From: Channa striata
Taxonomy: Eukaryota > Chordata > Actinopteri > Anabantiformes > Channidae
Direction: 5' to 3'
Assembly: GCA_033026295.1 (NCBI GenBank)
Contig: CM065182.1
Span: 5,456,001 to 5,520,000 of the forward strand
Length of the DNA stretch: 64,000 nt
In this document: positions 39,601 through 47,933 of the stretch, piece by piece
Layout of the letters: every line of letters begins with the position of its first letter
Position numbering within the stretch: position 1 is the first letter of the stretch
Made by a program: the position numbers and the translations under genes
The notes under the pieces: model-generated
Seen by the model: the letters and a program-made list of their open reading frames with translations, nothing else
Told to the model about the DNA's origin: nothing
The model's database searches: none

Positions 39601-42600
39601 AACCCAGGATTTTAAAAAAAATGGCTCAGACCACTTATTTGTTATTAGCTATAATTAAAAAGTGTTAAATAATAAAAAGCACAGCTCTGAGATCAGATGG
39701 CTTCATCAAGTTTCTCACACTTCACCAGGCTGATACTGGCTGCCAGAAGGGTCTGAACCTGTGCCCCCCTTCTGATAGTCTCCCAGGTTACTCTGCCACC
39801 CTGCTGACACTGAGGGTGTCGGGTGGAGGGAAAACTCCAAAGTCTTGTTTTTTTTTAAGAATGACCCAGTAGAAGAGCATTAAAAAGATTGGAGCAAAAT
39901 AACAGGAAACTGATAACCCTGTTAGGCATAATAAAAAAAAAAAAATCAGTAATTTGCAAAGCAATTTTTAATATGTGCTCAGAGAGATGATTAAAATGTG
40001 ATTAAAATCATGTTTGCAAGTCCAACATCCAGAAGGCAAGAGACATGCATATTTCATCTACAGATTAAAGGCATTCCCCTCATTGCTGACGCGGGAAGGA
40101 GAGATTAAATTGATCGCGTATGTAAAAGATGAGACACCGAGAGAAATCAGGCAGACAGGCTGCACGACACAAACGCAGCAACAGAATATCTCACACTTTA
40201 AGCAAGCACGCTGAAAAACACAAAATGGCACAGTGCCGAACTGCTCTGAGGGTTTCTACAGTGACGGGCGAGCTATAACTGGTAAGCGGCGAAGGCAGGA
40301 AATTCCACTAACTTGATTCATCCACATCAACAATATACAGGACTAGTAATAAAACATCGCAGGCACAAAGTCCTGTTTTTAAGGTTTTCCGAGCGTTCTA
40401 AGTTTCTCTGCACCAGTTTAACAAGACGAAAACTCAATGTTTTTATAATTATTTCTGAATCTGTTCGCATAAACACAAATAATGGAGCTCATCCATCAAC
40501 CTCTGCAGAGGGAAAAACATGTTAACATCAGCAGCAGCGTGAGTGCAGGGCGACTATCAGTACAGTTGCACTTGGGATCACAGATGACTGTAAGAAAAAG
40601 TACCCAACCTTGTGCAAACGTTGCACAAGTTTGATATGTGGTTAGGATATGGGAAAAATTAAAACAATTTAAATTTGTTTGTGCACATAAAACAAAACCA
40701 CGTTAAGAAATGATTTCAAACATTTCCAGCTGACAGTGATAAGTCGGCATCACTGCAATGCTGAAATGTCTCTGAAACTTGTTCGTTAATGCTCTTTCCT
40801 GCAAGTAAAACAAACATCTGCACGTCATTATATCTCAGTTTGTCACCATTTATTTATCCGATATGAATGAAAAATGTCTATAGTGCAACTTCAGAATTAA
40901 TGAAGATTAAACGGCTTTGTTAAGTTTGATGCATGAGCAAATGAATGAGTCACTGCTGCGGAGGCATTCGAACTGTTTAAGATGCAAAAAAATAAATAAA
41001 TCTTTCAAAAGTGCTACTGCAAACTTTAGTGTGTGTTGCCGGCAGACACGCGCACAACTAATGCACGAACAAACAGAATGATTTTCTTACTTCTTAAATC
41101 ATAAGGGGGCAACTTTAAAACACTCGATAGACCAAAGAGCTACTGTTTTGTACATGTAAAGAACACAAGTCTTTTTCTGGTGGGTGTTCAACCAGTTTCC
41201 TCAGGAAAACCATGAGATATGTCGCCTTCTTTTGCAGTTTATGCAAATTTCCAGAGTCTTTTAGAGATGTTGACGTTAAGGGCTGTTCGCTTTTCATTTT
41301 CTGATTTTTCTGAAAGTCACAGTCAAGCAATTTACTGCAATTTATTGGCAGACGCTACATTATACATGTTCATAAAAGCTAAAACACACAAGCAAAACAC
41401 AATAACTGCCATGTGGAGACCTTAGAATTCAATTATTATCTAGAATATATTATTTCTTCTTCTGTTGTCATTTCAGTTAATTGTGAAAATAATAAGAAGA
41501 CAACAATAATGATTTATATATAAATAATAACTTTTTTTAAAATCCAGAACCACACATAGGGGGCAGTTGCTTGTGCCACTATAGTCACCAGCCTCCACAC
41601 TTCCTGTTTCCTGATTGAGTTGTTTCCAAACATAATAATCTTAGTCTTCTGTTTATGTGAGGCAGATCAGACAGGGCTATATTTATGCTCACGTCTGTCA
41701 TATCTGAGTCAGCCTGCAGATTTTTGTTTAGTTTTTTTAATAGGAATGTAGCCCAGGAAGCATTAGCAAGACAAAAAAAGACTGATGCCATCACAAAAAC
41801 AATTATCACCTTCATGCTCTGAATTTCTAGTCCATTTGCTGCAAGCTGAGCTACTTTACACTGAACATTGAGGACATGAGATTTATGATTTACAGTAGCA
41901 AGGAAATGTAATGACAGTGTTTGCACTTTCGTGGTTTTCTGCATGAATAGGTTATGAAACATGATCTGATCTTCACCAAAGTCATAAATATATAATCTAA
42001 TAAATAACTTAAGCAGCATTCAGCTCCTAAAAGGAAGCTTCTGTTGCTTTAAAGAGCATCTTCTCTCACCAAATAAAATCTTTGGTTTTGTACATACGCC
42101 AGCTACAGAGACAGACTTACTCACTGGTCAATGTTCGCGACAGCTGAAATGACCTGCAGCCAGCGAAGTTTGTCATAACCAGCAGCGGCACAGAATGTTA
42201 CACTGCTGTCTGGTCATGATGAGGAGCGTTTTGCTAATCTCTGCCAGAGTCACTTCACATTCACATCAATATTCATACGAACACTGTGAGCATAAGAACA
42301 ATTTTTAAACAGGAGTTTAGGCTTTTAGGTCAAATGACTCTTGAAAAATACGGTACATACAGTTTATGAACCTGTCATATAAAGATTTTATGACCTTTAC
42401 ATCATAAAATATTGGATCACACTGTATGTTACAAAAAAAAAACTTGGTATCACACTAAAAGGTGTTTCCTTCCTTCCTAAGGACGTTGTCTATGTATATA
42501 TAGATAGACCTATATAGATGCATATGATCAATATCGCTCAATATGAAACCCTGCATCGTGATGATAATTTTGGCCATATTGCTCAGCCCTGTGTTCACAG

Positions 42601-45600
42601 CAGCTAACACTAGCGTAAACAAGTCGGCAGCCAAGCGGCTTGGCTGCTTAGAGCCTGAACCTCCTTTGGCTCTCTGCATTACAGTGATCATAACCGATGC
42701 CTACTTCAAACACTCAGTCCAGGGGTGTGTGTGTGTGTGTGTGTGTGCGCGTGTGGGTGTGTGTCAGTCAAAGACACCCGGAGAGATCAGTAAGAAGACG
42801 GAGTGAAAGAGCTTATTGTCGTCTCATTGGGAAACGTGTCTTTGCTGATTTCAGATAGTGGGCACTAAGATTCCTTGCACTGGTCAGTGGCAATCAAAGA
42901 GCAGATGCAGCGAATGGAAAGACTAGGAAATGTAGACGTGCGTACAGCAAAGGTTATCAGTAAACCTATTAACCCACAGGAACTTAAGTGAGCAATGTGG
43001 ATTGAGGTTGGCATAATCTTAAGAGATTACAAATTCAGGAAACTGAGTCAACAGACATGAGTTTGACCTAGTTCAGTGTTAGTTGGTTTTATCTACAGTA
43101 GTTCAATACCTGCAGTGAAATGACTACACATCTGAAACCATATACTCATTATGTTTGGCACGTCAAAACAAATGTCAGATTGTTTATTACAAACTGAATA
43201 AAGTAATGATACAATCCAACGTACTGATATATGATCATGTATTAGTATAATGTTTAACTTAATAGACTTAAAGATTGATTTTGTGCGAGGCAAACAAGTA
43301 CAGTACAGCGTATCCTACACTGTAGCGTGACGTGCACTTCCTCAGACATCGAACTAGACTTCACAGCGATGCACACTGCTGCAACCACTGGGATTGTTTC
43401 ACTCGGTCGTTTTGTTTCAACTTGCTCTGTGGTCATACAGACAATAATCTTTAAATGTCTTCTCTCTTCGCTGCACTGCATTCCTTTCAGCAGAAGAGAG
43501 AAGCTGTTTCAAATCAATCAGCTCCAGCGCCAACGCGACCTGCTCACTTTCAGTCACCATTGTTTGAACTACATCAGAAGCCCAAGTAGCATTCTGCAGT
43601 GGTGTAGGCTTTGTGTAGATTGAATTTTTTTTGTATAGAGAAAGAAGGTGTGTGTCGCCTGTGGCACAAGCTTTTCACAGCGGCTCTTCTACACCTTCTG
43701 TGGCCTCTTTCATTTGCCGCGTAATGTCAACATGTCATGTTACTGAAACCTGTCCAATGCATCCACATGACACCAAAACTACAGACTTAAAGGCAATGTA
43801 AATACCGGATTTTTGTACTACAACAACCACATCATTAAGCGCTGCAGAATTTCCAGCTTTTCTAACCACACAATCGCAAAAGGTCTGAATGTTAAGAGAC
43901 ACATTTTCATGTAAACCTTTACGCGTCTTCTTCCATAAAGGTTATGGGTGGGTGTGTGCATGTGTGAGCTCTTTATGTTTACAAAAGGTGCAAAGGAGAT
44001 TTAAAAAAAAAAGTGACTGAGTGACGATCTGAAGTGAGAGCGAGGCAACAGCCCACCAGAGCTGATCTGTACACGTGGCCTCCCAGCCTCTCTGTGTGTA
44101 CACAGAAACACACACAGATGCAGTGTGTGTCTTGCGATCTGCGGCCGGGCTCTGGCACACACTGACGCACGCAGCACAGCAACAGAGAAGAGTTTACATC
44201 AGCTTTTTAACCCTTTTTTCCAGCCTGCGCAGCTCCGAACACTTAATGATGAGATTTTAAAACAAAGCAGCAAAAAGAGATGGCAGGATACACAAAGCAT
44301 TGTTTTGTTGAGTCGCAACATGTGAATTAATCTAACGTGGACTTAATGAAAGGACAAAGAACATTTATTTCAAGGTTCTCATTTCATTCTGGGCATGAAG
44401 CAACATTTGAGGCTTGAGCCAAGCAACATGATTGTGTTTGCAAGGCGCTGAAAATTCCCACAGCTCATTTGAGGCCTGATGCTTTATATTGAGGTCTACG
44501 CTAACTGGACCGGACAGCCAGTTTTTTTTTTTACTCCGTCCTCACTCAAACTTACAATAATACTTCAAACACTACAATGCAATCTATTGCAACAGCACAG
44601 CAACAAGTTTTAACTTTGATAACTTAGAAATGTGCAGAGCAGCATCTTGATTGTTTCTGGACTGTGTCAGAGTGACGCACGATTCATTACACTGCTTCTT
44701 TGTCTGACCTTAGGGTTCGCGTTGTATTGAAATGCATTAGATCAGATACAGCTCCTGTGCGTTTCCCTTTAGTAATTATCTGAGCTGTAATAATTCCCCG
44801 TGTACACGTGTAAGGGAAAAACGCTCATGCATCTGTAACTGAAGTCAACGCCACAGTCTGCACTGAAAGATGCAGACGCAATTATTACCATGTTGCGATG
44901 TAACTATCAGCGGATTAGTCTATTAAACACGATCAATTTTAACAATCTATTTAGTTGCTGAAGTTGTTTAATAATGACAGACACTCTTCCTTTGACTGTG
45001 AAGACTACTGCTTTTTTTGTCTTAAGAGTGTGAAATAAAATCATATATTATCAAAATGTTATTTTCAAATGCATCACCTGCACTACAATAGTGTTGCTAT
45101 AGGGTATAATAGCATTTTTTGCATCAACAATCAAGTGTTTTCCATAATGTGTGTAATAAGTTGTGATGCAAGTTGTTTTGCGTTGCAGTGTTTAGGCAGC
45201 ACTATGCATCTGAGGATCACAGTATGAAAACACACCATGGTGATGCAACACAAACACCCCTGCACGGCAGGAAGTAGTCTATATACATTTCAGGAAGTAG
45301 ATTGAGCACGCAGCACTGCAGCATGTACTCTAGGAATTACCTTTTTTTTTTTTTTTAAATAACCCTGCTTTTTATTTACCACAATTGTTCAACGGAGAAG
45401 CAAGCGAGTTTCTAACTGGTGAGCAGCACAGCATCCCAGGAGCATATTGACACGACAGCAGGGATGAAACAGTAGCTGACACGCACGTTCATCTCGTTTG
45501 ACTTGTTTACGAAGCAGCCGGGGCCAAACACCTCAATGGCGCTTTGAGAAGGACAGTACTGACTCACAGCAGACTCACACCATCGTGGGATCTGCCCATT

Positions 45601-47924
45601 CAAGCCACGTTCACAAAGAAGCTCATATTGCAGCAAATCCGACTCTCTTTTAATATCCCTAGACACTAGTTCCAAGCTGAAGCCGGGCCACTGGACACTG
45701 CTCATTCTCACGGCGCTGCACCTGCCCTCTCGTTAAACGTGAAGCGGCCGCCGCCGTCGCAGAGGCACATGTCTCGTTTTCTCAATACATTGTTTCCTGT
45801 TATGTAACTCCACCATATCTTTATGACAAACACTGTGTGAAAGCACAATGTGGGAAAACAGAAGGTGGAGCATGGACCAGTTATGATGAGTTACTGTGAA
45901 TGAGAACAATTTCATCATCTTTCCCAAAAATACAGATTTTCATTATCTGATTCTGAGCAACCAAAACTGCTCCAGATTTTGAAATTAGCAACGCTGCAAT
46001 ACTAAATCTTTATTTCCTTCACGATAGTATTTCTTATCCCTCCACCCTCCTTGCAGTCTGGCAGCTCGTCAACTAACCTCTCGCCTTTTCTCAAATCTGC
46101 TTGGACTGACAAATAAATAATCCTGTGAAAAATGGGAGGGCGTGAGGGGGATTTTCATTCATCATAGCACTCCTTAAATATGCTAAGGAGTATTGTGTGT
46201 CAGTAGTAGTGTGAGGTGATAAGAGCTGCACGCCCTCCAGACCAGGGATGTTAGCACTTCGCCCCTCAAGGTAAATGTTACAGACAAAAATACAGCACCA
46301 CTTGAGCATCCTTGTCTCACCCAAGTCGTGTTTCGGCTGTGCCAATATTAGATTGGAACATATACAGCAGACTTAAATCACGGCTTCAGTTTCCCAAATG
46401 TTAACTCCAGGCATCATGTAAGAAACTGAAGGGTCCTGGTACATCACTCTGATGTTTCTGTCATTTCAGAAGCCAAAAAATGCCACAGGGAAATTGTCAA
46501 ATATTATTTATGTCTATTTGTTAAAAACTTAAATGCCTTTTCTGCCTCTTCTTTGCATTTATATACCCCCTGAGCGCACAGATACCGAGTCAAGCACAAC
46601 ACAAATCTGCCACAAAGACCAAAAACATAGTTTGATTAGAGTAATTATGAGTGACCTACTTGGAGAAGTTGACAGAGAATGGCAAGGCTGCAGCAGAGGG
46701 GAGCCCATCGTTTCCCCTCTGCATACCGGACGACTCTCCATATCGGGTTCCTCCAGACCAGTTCTCCCCCACTGGAGAAAGGCTTGAGAACATGCTAAAA
46801 GGCTTCTGGTCTTGTAGGTCCACACTGGAGGACGGACTGGCTCTGTAGTGGTAGCCAGGTCCTGTGCCGACACCCATGGGCGAAGACATGGGGCCTCCTC
46901 CTCCTCCTCCTCCTCTTTGGAGGGAGCTCATGTTGCCCTGGAGACACTGTGTCTGGCAGAAACTAGCGCTGTCCTTCTCCTGTTTGACCACACCAGGAGT
47001 ACAGATGTGGATGAAAGAGTTGTCCGGATCTTTTTCTTCTTTGATCATGACGCTGGAGATAAGTGATGGATGCTGCTGATGCTGATGGTGAAGCTGATGC
47101 TGCTGGTGCTGTAGTAAGTGCTGCTGCGGCGGCGGCGGCGGCTGCTGCTGCTGGTGATGATGATGTATGGGGTGTCGCTGCTGTTCTGTACCATTTACAT
47201 TTGTACAGGTTCCTCCATTACCAACTAGAGACTTTGAGTCCTTTAACAGGCTGCTGTCAGGACCGCCACCCCCACTGGCATCATGTAGGATGGTATCCAA
47301 GTGCGCCACCTCCGAATCCAACTCAAAATCACTGATTTCCGGCAATGAGCTAGAAAGGTCCAGGTCTTGCCAAATCTCCGTTTCCTCGAGCAGACGACTG
47401 CCGTCCAGACCACACGCACCAGCGCCTTGGTGTCCACTGTAAGATCCCAAATCTTTATCCATGGCAAAATTCCCCTCCTGCTTGATGTGCTGAGGGAAAA
47501 GGTCGGGCAGAGGCAGGTTGCCCAGGACAGAGTTGTCGGAGGTGTTGATGACAGAGGTGGACAACGGGTCGAGATGAGAGATACTCAAAGACAAACTGTC
47601 CTCAGTGTTGAAAATGCTAGCATCCTGGAGTTGCCGTTTCTCCAGTCTGAGCATTTTAGCCTCCTTCATGTCCAGCTCCTCACACATTACATGATGCTGG
47701 GGGGGCTCAAACAGACCTCCAAATTCCCCTTGCTCTTTAAATCCACCCCGTCCGTTCGGGGCCACAGTGGGCTGGGTCAGAGACCCAGTGCCAGGCAGAT
47801 GCATTGCAGACTGGAGCAGCGAACCTGCTGTGTCACCTGTATCTCTGCCTACTCCCGCTCCTGTCTCCCGAAATGTCAGGCTGTCGTCTCGATTACCGTT
47901 GCGCTTCAGTCCACCCTGATCCAT
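956..47924 (-). CDS. nr3c1: Glucocorticoid receptor (NR3C1), coding exons 2-6, 3' end outside window
   Basis: Ligand-activated nuclear receptor that binds cortisol, leaves its chaperone complex, enters the nucleus and regulates genes through glucocorticoid response elements. Coding segments, in transcript order: 47924-46660, 14894-14725, 7682-7566, 4566-4297 and 1100-956. They join in one frame of 656 codons, and every junction has AG acceptor and GT donor dinucleotides. Exons 4 and 6 are 117 and 145 nt, exactly the lengths I recall for human NR3C1; exons 3 and 5 (170 and 270 nt) are close to the human 167 and 279. The order is disordered activation domain (1-421), two zinc fingers (449-509), basic hinge, and ligand-binding domain from about 545 on. 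The last roughly 146 residues (exons 7-9, including helix 12/AF-2) are off the left edge. CRFRKC in the second finger separates GR from MR. Teleosts usually keep two GR genes, and I cannot assign the copy securely. Confidence 0.97.
1805..2560 (+). mobile_element. L2/Maui-like LINE 3' fragment, dead
   Basis: The plus strand encodes the C-terminal end of an L2-clade reverse transcriptase protein: LQLIQNAAARLLTG, then SLHWLPIKCRIEFK and YKAPSYLKDLLVP up to a stop at 2,151. After a shift in frame it continues with RMGGRAFSCQAPLLWNQLPD and LSTFKTRLQTFLLDKSY. The 3' untranslated part with CTGGGGGACAAACC and a TGATAA-rich tail follows. The 5' part is missing and the frame is broken, so the copy is inactive. 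It lies antisense to nr3c1. Confidence 0.88.
2896..2949. repeat. (CA)n/(CT)n microsatellite
   Basis: Mixed CTCTCACACA blocks followed by a pure CA run, in nr3c1 intron 5. Confidence 0.85.
4297..4566 (-). CDS. nr3c1: nr3c1 exon 5: hinge and start of ligand-binding domain
   Basis: The exon is 270 nt, starts after ACACTCCAG and ends at the donor CCAG followed by GTATGA. It completes Ala518, encodes 519-607 and gives the first base of Gly608. The basic stretch RKNKKLSKLK (519-528) is the hinge nuclear localisation signal. A proline-rich hinge follows, then ligand-domain helix 1 (VPTMLSVLKAIEPEIIY). SLNRLGGQQV holds Asn589 and Gln595, equivalent to human Asn564 and Gln570, which contact the steroid. 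SAVKWAKSLPG is the conserved end of helix 3, where coactivators dock. The hinge is slightly shorter than the mammalian one, which explains 270 rather than 279 nt. Confidence 0.96.
5532..5552. repeat. (GT)n microsatellite
   Basis: Pure GT run of about ten units in intron 4. Confidence 0.85.
6235..6880 (-). mobile_element. Tc1/mariner-like transposase remnant
   Basis: On the minus strand, broken frames read as the C-terminal half of a Tc1-type DD34E transposase. In order they show a SDEKKIW segment (cf. WSDETKI), a VWRK segment, GKMNAAECKETL, LGLMRRFVFQ, a shifted NDPEQKAKAKQW (cf. NDPKHTA), LWPDL.RALHSQS, DEWRKIAL and CSKLIETFPHGFNAGTAAKGAS. In-frame stops and deletions, including much of the SPDLNPIEN region, show that it is inactive. 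The N-terminal DNA-binding half and terminal inverted repeats were not recognised. Confidence 0.82.
7566..7682 (-). CDS. nr3c1: nr3c1 exon 4: second zinc finger
   Basis: The exon is 117 nt, preceded by a strong pyrimidine tract and TTTACAG and followed by the donor GTAAAC. It encodes the end of Gly479, residues 480-517 and the first base of Ala518. Zinc ligands are C485, C491, C501 and C504. The D-box AGRND (486-490) is the dimer contact surface. CRFRKCLQAG (504-513) is of GR type; the mineralocorticoid receptor has CRLQKC here, so this residue pair decides the gene identity. Confidence 0.97.
10032..10060. repeat. (CA)n microsatellite
   Basis: Uninterrupted CA run of about 14 units in intron 3. 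Confidence 0.9.
11030..11100 (+). repeat. tRNA-headed interspersed repeat fragment
   Basis: Reads GGGCCAGCGGTTAGTACTATC then CTCACAGCAAG and a degenerate GGAACCCGACC. This resembles the head of a common fish repeat that begins GGTGGTGCAGTGGTTAGCACT. The TGGTTAG-type box A is kept, box B is weak, and the body is absent. Confidence 0.5.
14725..14894 (-). CDS. nr3c1: nr3c1 exon 3: first zinc finger of the DNA-binding domain
   Basis: The exon is 170 nt and starts after the acceptor TGTTCGTGTTCCAG. It completes Asn422, encodes residues 423-478 and gives the first base of Gly479. A Ser/Gly-rich linker leads into KICLVCSDEASGCHYG. The four zinc ligands of finger 1 are C449, C452, C466 and C469. The P-box CGSCKV (466-471) has the Gly-Ser-Val set that selects glucocorticoid-type response elements, shared by GR, MR, PR and AR. 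The donor is GTCGAAG followed by GTCGGT. The exon joins directly to exon 4 as AVEG-QHNY, without the nine-residue inter-finger insert known from some teleost GR forms. Confidence 0.97.
16984..17019. repeat. (CA)n microsatellite
   Basis: Uninterrupted CA run of about 18 units in intron 2. Confidence 0.9.
17319..17349. repeat. (TATC)n microsatellite
   Basis: TATC/CATC tetranucleotide run; a short (TA)n run follows near 17,427-17,441. Confidence 0.85.
17774..17793. repeat. Short palindrome
   Basis: CAGCCAGTC and GACTGGCTG are perfect 9-base arms around CT, in intron 2. It may be chance or a binding site. Confidence 0.5.
18100..18600 (-). mobile_element. Non-LTR reverse transcriptase fragment, dead
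   Basis: The minus strand, read across frames, follows a LINE reverse transcriptase in order: NNCRPVSSL (cf. NYRPIS), LSEQQCSS.KRHRT (cf. QCGFRKHHST), FEAFDSVSNAL (cf. the AFD catalytic block), NVGLSDL, VKVNGLSSKWL and GVPQGSVLGPL (18,160-18,200), then decay before the YADD block. Several stops and shifts show it is inactive. The motif order suits the Rex1/CR1/L2 group; I cannot fix the clade. It lies in the same orientation as nr3c1. Confidence 0.82.
20055..20690 (+). repeat. Pyrimidine-rich tract
   Basis: The plus strand has dense C/T blocks (20,064-20,190 and 20,550-20,690) with CCTCCC, TTCCTC and CCCCTC units. Between them are a TATATAATA element (20,202-20,210) and a mixed segment with a GTGTGT stretch (20,388-20,450). 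Such tracts can form triplex DNA or act as splicing decoys; neither is shown here. No exon could be supported. Confidence 0.5.
23090..23230 (+). repeat. Interspersed repeat fragment
   Basis: Contains TGCGGTGTCCTTGAGCAAGG and CAGCCCCAACGGTCTC, a sequence type I recognise from fish intergenic repeats (GGTGCCCTTGAGCAAGGCAC). The copy is short and degraded, and the family is not assigned. Confidence 0.45.
26370..27010 (+). mobile_element. L2/CR1-like LINE fragment, dead
   Basis: The plus strand encodes YCYADDTQLDIS at about 26,398-26,435, the catalytic YADD block of a non-LTR reverse transcriptase. It is followed by degraded text with LLIQSKSTLSKSG, then TSRLDHFNAL (cf. SRLDYCNAL) and FHQLHWLPIKQ..DSKILLLTFKALHNL. 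Frames shift several times and the part between is shortened. It is inactive and antisense to nr3c1. Confidence 0.85.
28395..28480 (+). promoter_or_regulatory. Candidate TATA promoter inside nr3c1 intron 2
   Basis: A CCAAT box (28,401-28,405) lies next to a GGAATA element. A GGGAGGGAGGGGCCC GC-type block (28,445-28,459) and TATAA (28,466-28,470) follow. An ATG with a small ORF comes 43 bases after the TATA box. Order and spacing match a compact pol II promoter on the plus strand, opposite to nr3c1. The stretch is more GC-rich than its surroundings. No transcript evidence is available. Confidence 0.35.
28513..28797 (+). CDS. Candidate small ORF with LXXLL motif (unknown)
   Basis: ATG at 28,513 (context GAACATGG) opens a 94-codon frame to TGA at 28,797. 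The first 35 codons look protein-like: MEDKEFDKSSGEAIQ, then LSLLALLQSKQQQ, with an LLALL segment that fits the LXXLL nuclear-receptor box. A donor-like CCGCAG followed by GTAGTC at 28,617/28,618 could end a first exon there, and the codons after it look less protein-like. The upstream CCAAT and TATA boxes make it a candidate first exon of a nested gene on the strand opposite to nr3c1. I do not recognise the protein and found no second exon. A chance ORF remains quite possible. Confidence 0.3.
   Translation: MEDKEFDKSSGEAIQLSLLALLQSKQQQIAPTTPQVVGEITRTSVNSTQDSVCLLEHSTFKRLVLARETNHERPRELDRKRTNIHKCMWFKSIQ
29016..29046. repeat. (CA)n microsatellite
   Basis: Uninterrupted CA run of about 15 units in intron 2. 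Confidence 0.9.
30595..30628. repeat. (CA)n microsatellite
   Basis: CA run of about 16 units in intron 2, preceded by a T16 run near 30,549-30,564. Confidence 0.9.
30890..31085 (-). repeat. Interspersed repeat body (tRNA-headed family), inverted copy
   Basis: Contains TCACACTGGACACGTCTCCAG, CAGTCTGTCTCAGGGCCAACA, ACACCTATAGTCACCAGTTAAC, CATGCATGTCTTTGCACTGTG and GGGACAACATGCAAACC. This is the body of a widespread fish repeat in reverse orientation relative to its tRNA-like head. The head itself is missing here. Confidence 0.65.
32596..32614. repeat. (CA)n microsatellite
   Basis: Short CA run of about nine units in intron 2. Confidence 0.8.
32891..32934. repeat. 18-bp inverted repeat with paired AP-1-type sites
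   Basis: The arms 32,891-32,908 and 32,917-32,934 are reverse complements with one mismatch, around an 8-base spacer. The outer ends are TGAGTCA and TGACTCA, both consensus AP-1 sites. It could be a hairpin-forming element or part of an unrecognised repeat. Confidence 0.75.
34690..34760 (+). mobile_element. LINE/SINE 3' tail
   Basis: GCTGGAACACAAGAATTTCC followed by CCACTGTGGGATAAATAAAG is the typical 3' end of a fish retroposon that terminates in short tandem repeats. Only the tail is clear. Confidence 0.65.
34746..34830 (+). repeat. Tandem repeat, about three units of 31-34 bp
   Basis: The unit begins AAAGTTATATCTTATCATA and ends TATCTAATCT. Copies start at 34,746, 34,777 and 34,811, the last truncated. 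It probably grew from the retroposon tail just upstream. Confidence 0.8.
35540..35577. repeat. Interrupted (CA)n microsatellite
   Basis: CA runs interrupted by CACG and GATG in intron 2. Confidence 0.8.
42725..42764. repeat. (GT)n/(GC) microsatellite
   Basis: GT run of about 11 units followed by GCGCGTGTGGGTGTGTGT; alternating purine-pyrimidine throughout most of its length. Confidence 0.85.
45342..45765 (-). pseudogene. Possible retrocopy with poly(A) tail, parent unknown
   Basis: On the minus strand a GC-rich leader with GGCGGCGGCCGC (about 45,750-45,762) leads to ATG at 45,705 and an open frame of 97 codons ending TAG at 45,412. It begins MSSVQWPGFSLELVSRDIK and has seven cysteines. After the stop come AATAAA (45,371-45,376) and, 14 bases further, a 15-base A run (45,342-45,356). 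Leader, ORF, polyadenylation signal and A tail without an intron is the layout of a reverse-transcribed mRNA. I do not recognise the protein, so the parent gene is unknown. The copy could be intact or frame-shifted relative to its parent. No clear target-site duplication was found. It lies only 0.9 kb from nr3c1 exon 2, in the same orientation. Confidence 0.45.
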
Positions 47925-47933
47925 GTCTTTATC
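46660..47933 (-). CDS. nr3c1: nr3c1 exon 2: start codon and N-terminal domain
   Basis: The acceptor CTGTGCTGTCAG is followed by nine untranslated bases and ATG at 47,924. The start is chosen because MDQGGLKRN is the usual teleost GR start as I know the family and it sits just after the acceptor; the open frame runs 34 codons further upstream into intron 1. Residues 1-421 are low in structure. Three SUMO-type motifs are visible: IKQE 147-150, IKEE 294-297 and VKQE 313-316. The last two flank the conserved segment ICTPGVVKQEK, matching the human pair around K277/K293. An acidic patch, DLSSSLPEISDFELD (189-203), resembles an activation core. A His/Gln/Pro-rich run covers 248-286 and seven glycines 338-344. 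The donor is CCAA followed by GTAGGT at 46,660; the codon just after it in this frame is TAG, so unspliced RNA would stop at once. Confidence 0.95.
46893..46913 (-). repeat. Coding (GGA)n run, seven glycines
   Basis: On the plus strand this is a (CCT) run. In the receptor frame it encodes Gly338-Gly344, just before the conserved YHY segment of the N-terminal domain. Confidence 0.8.
47067..47183 (-). repeat. Coding CAG/CAT/CCG-type repeat (His/Gln/Pro-rich tract)
   Basis: The stretch encodes about 39 residues made almost only of His, Gln, Pro and Leu (residues 248-286). On the plus strand it reads as CTG/ATG/CGG triplets. Imperfect triplets suggest replication-slippage growth of a disordered linker in the N-terminal domain. 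Length variation between individuals or related species would be expected. Confidence 0.8.

Larger units (their letters stand above)
14895..46659 (-). other. nr3c1 intron 2 (31.8 kb)
   Basis: The largest part of the window. It contains many microsatellites, LINE fragments at 18.1-18.6, 26.4-27.0 and 34.7 kb, repeat pieces at 23.1 and 30.9 kb, a pyrimidine-rich block at 20.05-20.69 kb, a candidate plus-strand promoter and exon at 28.4-28.6 kb, an inverted repeat at 32.9 kb and a poly(A)-tailed sequence at 45.3-45.8 kb. Outside these, in particular 15-18, 18.6-20, 21-26, 35-45 and 45.8-46.6 kb, I see AT-rich noncoding sequence with only chance-sized ORFs. Confidence 0.9.

Noticed and set aside
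41585..42019. 144-codon minus-strand ORF with a hydrophobic stretch
   Set aside because: AT-rich, no recognised family, no promoter or splice context; ORFs of this size are expected by chance in 64 kb searched in six frames.
46848..47442. Alanine-rich and other plus-strand ORFs across the exon 2 triplet repeat
   Set aside because: They arise from reading CTG/GCG/GGC triplets of the receptor exon in other frames.
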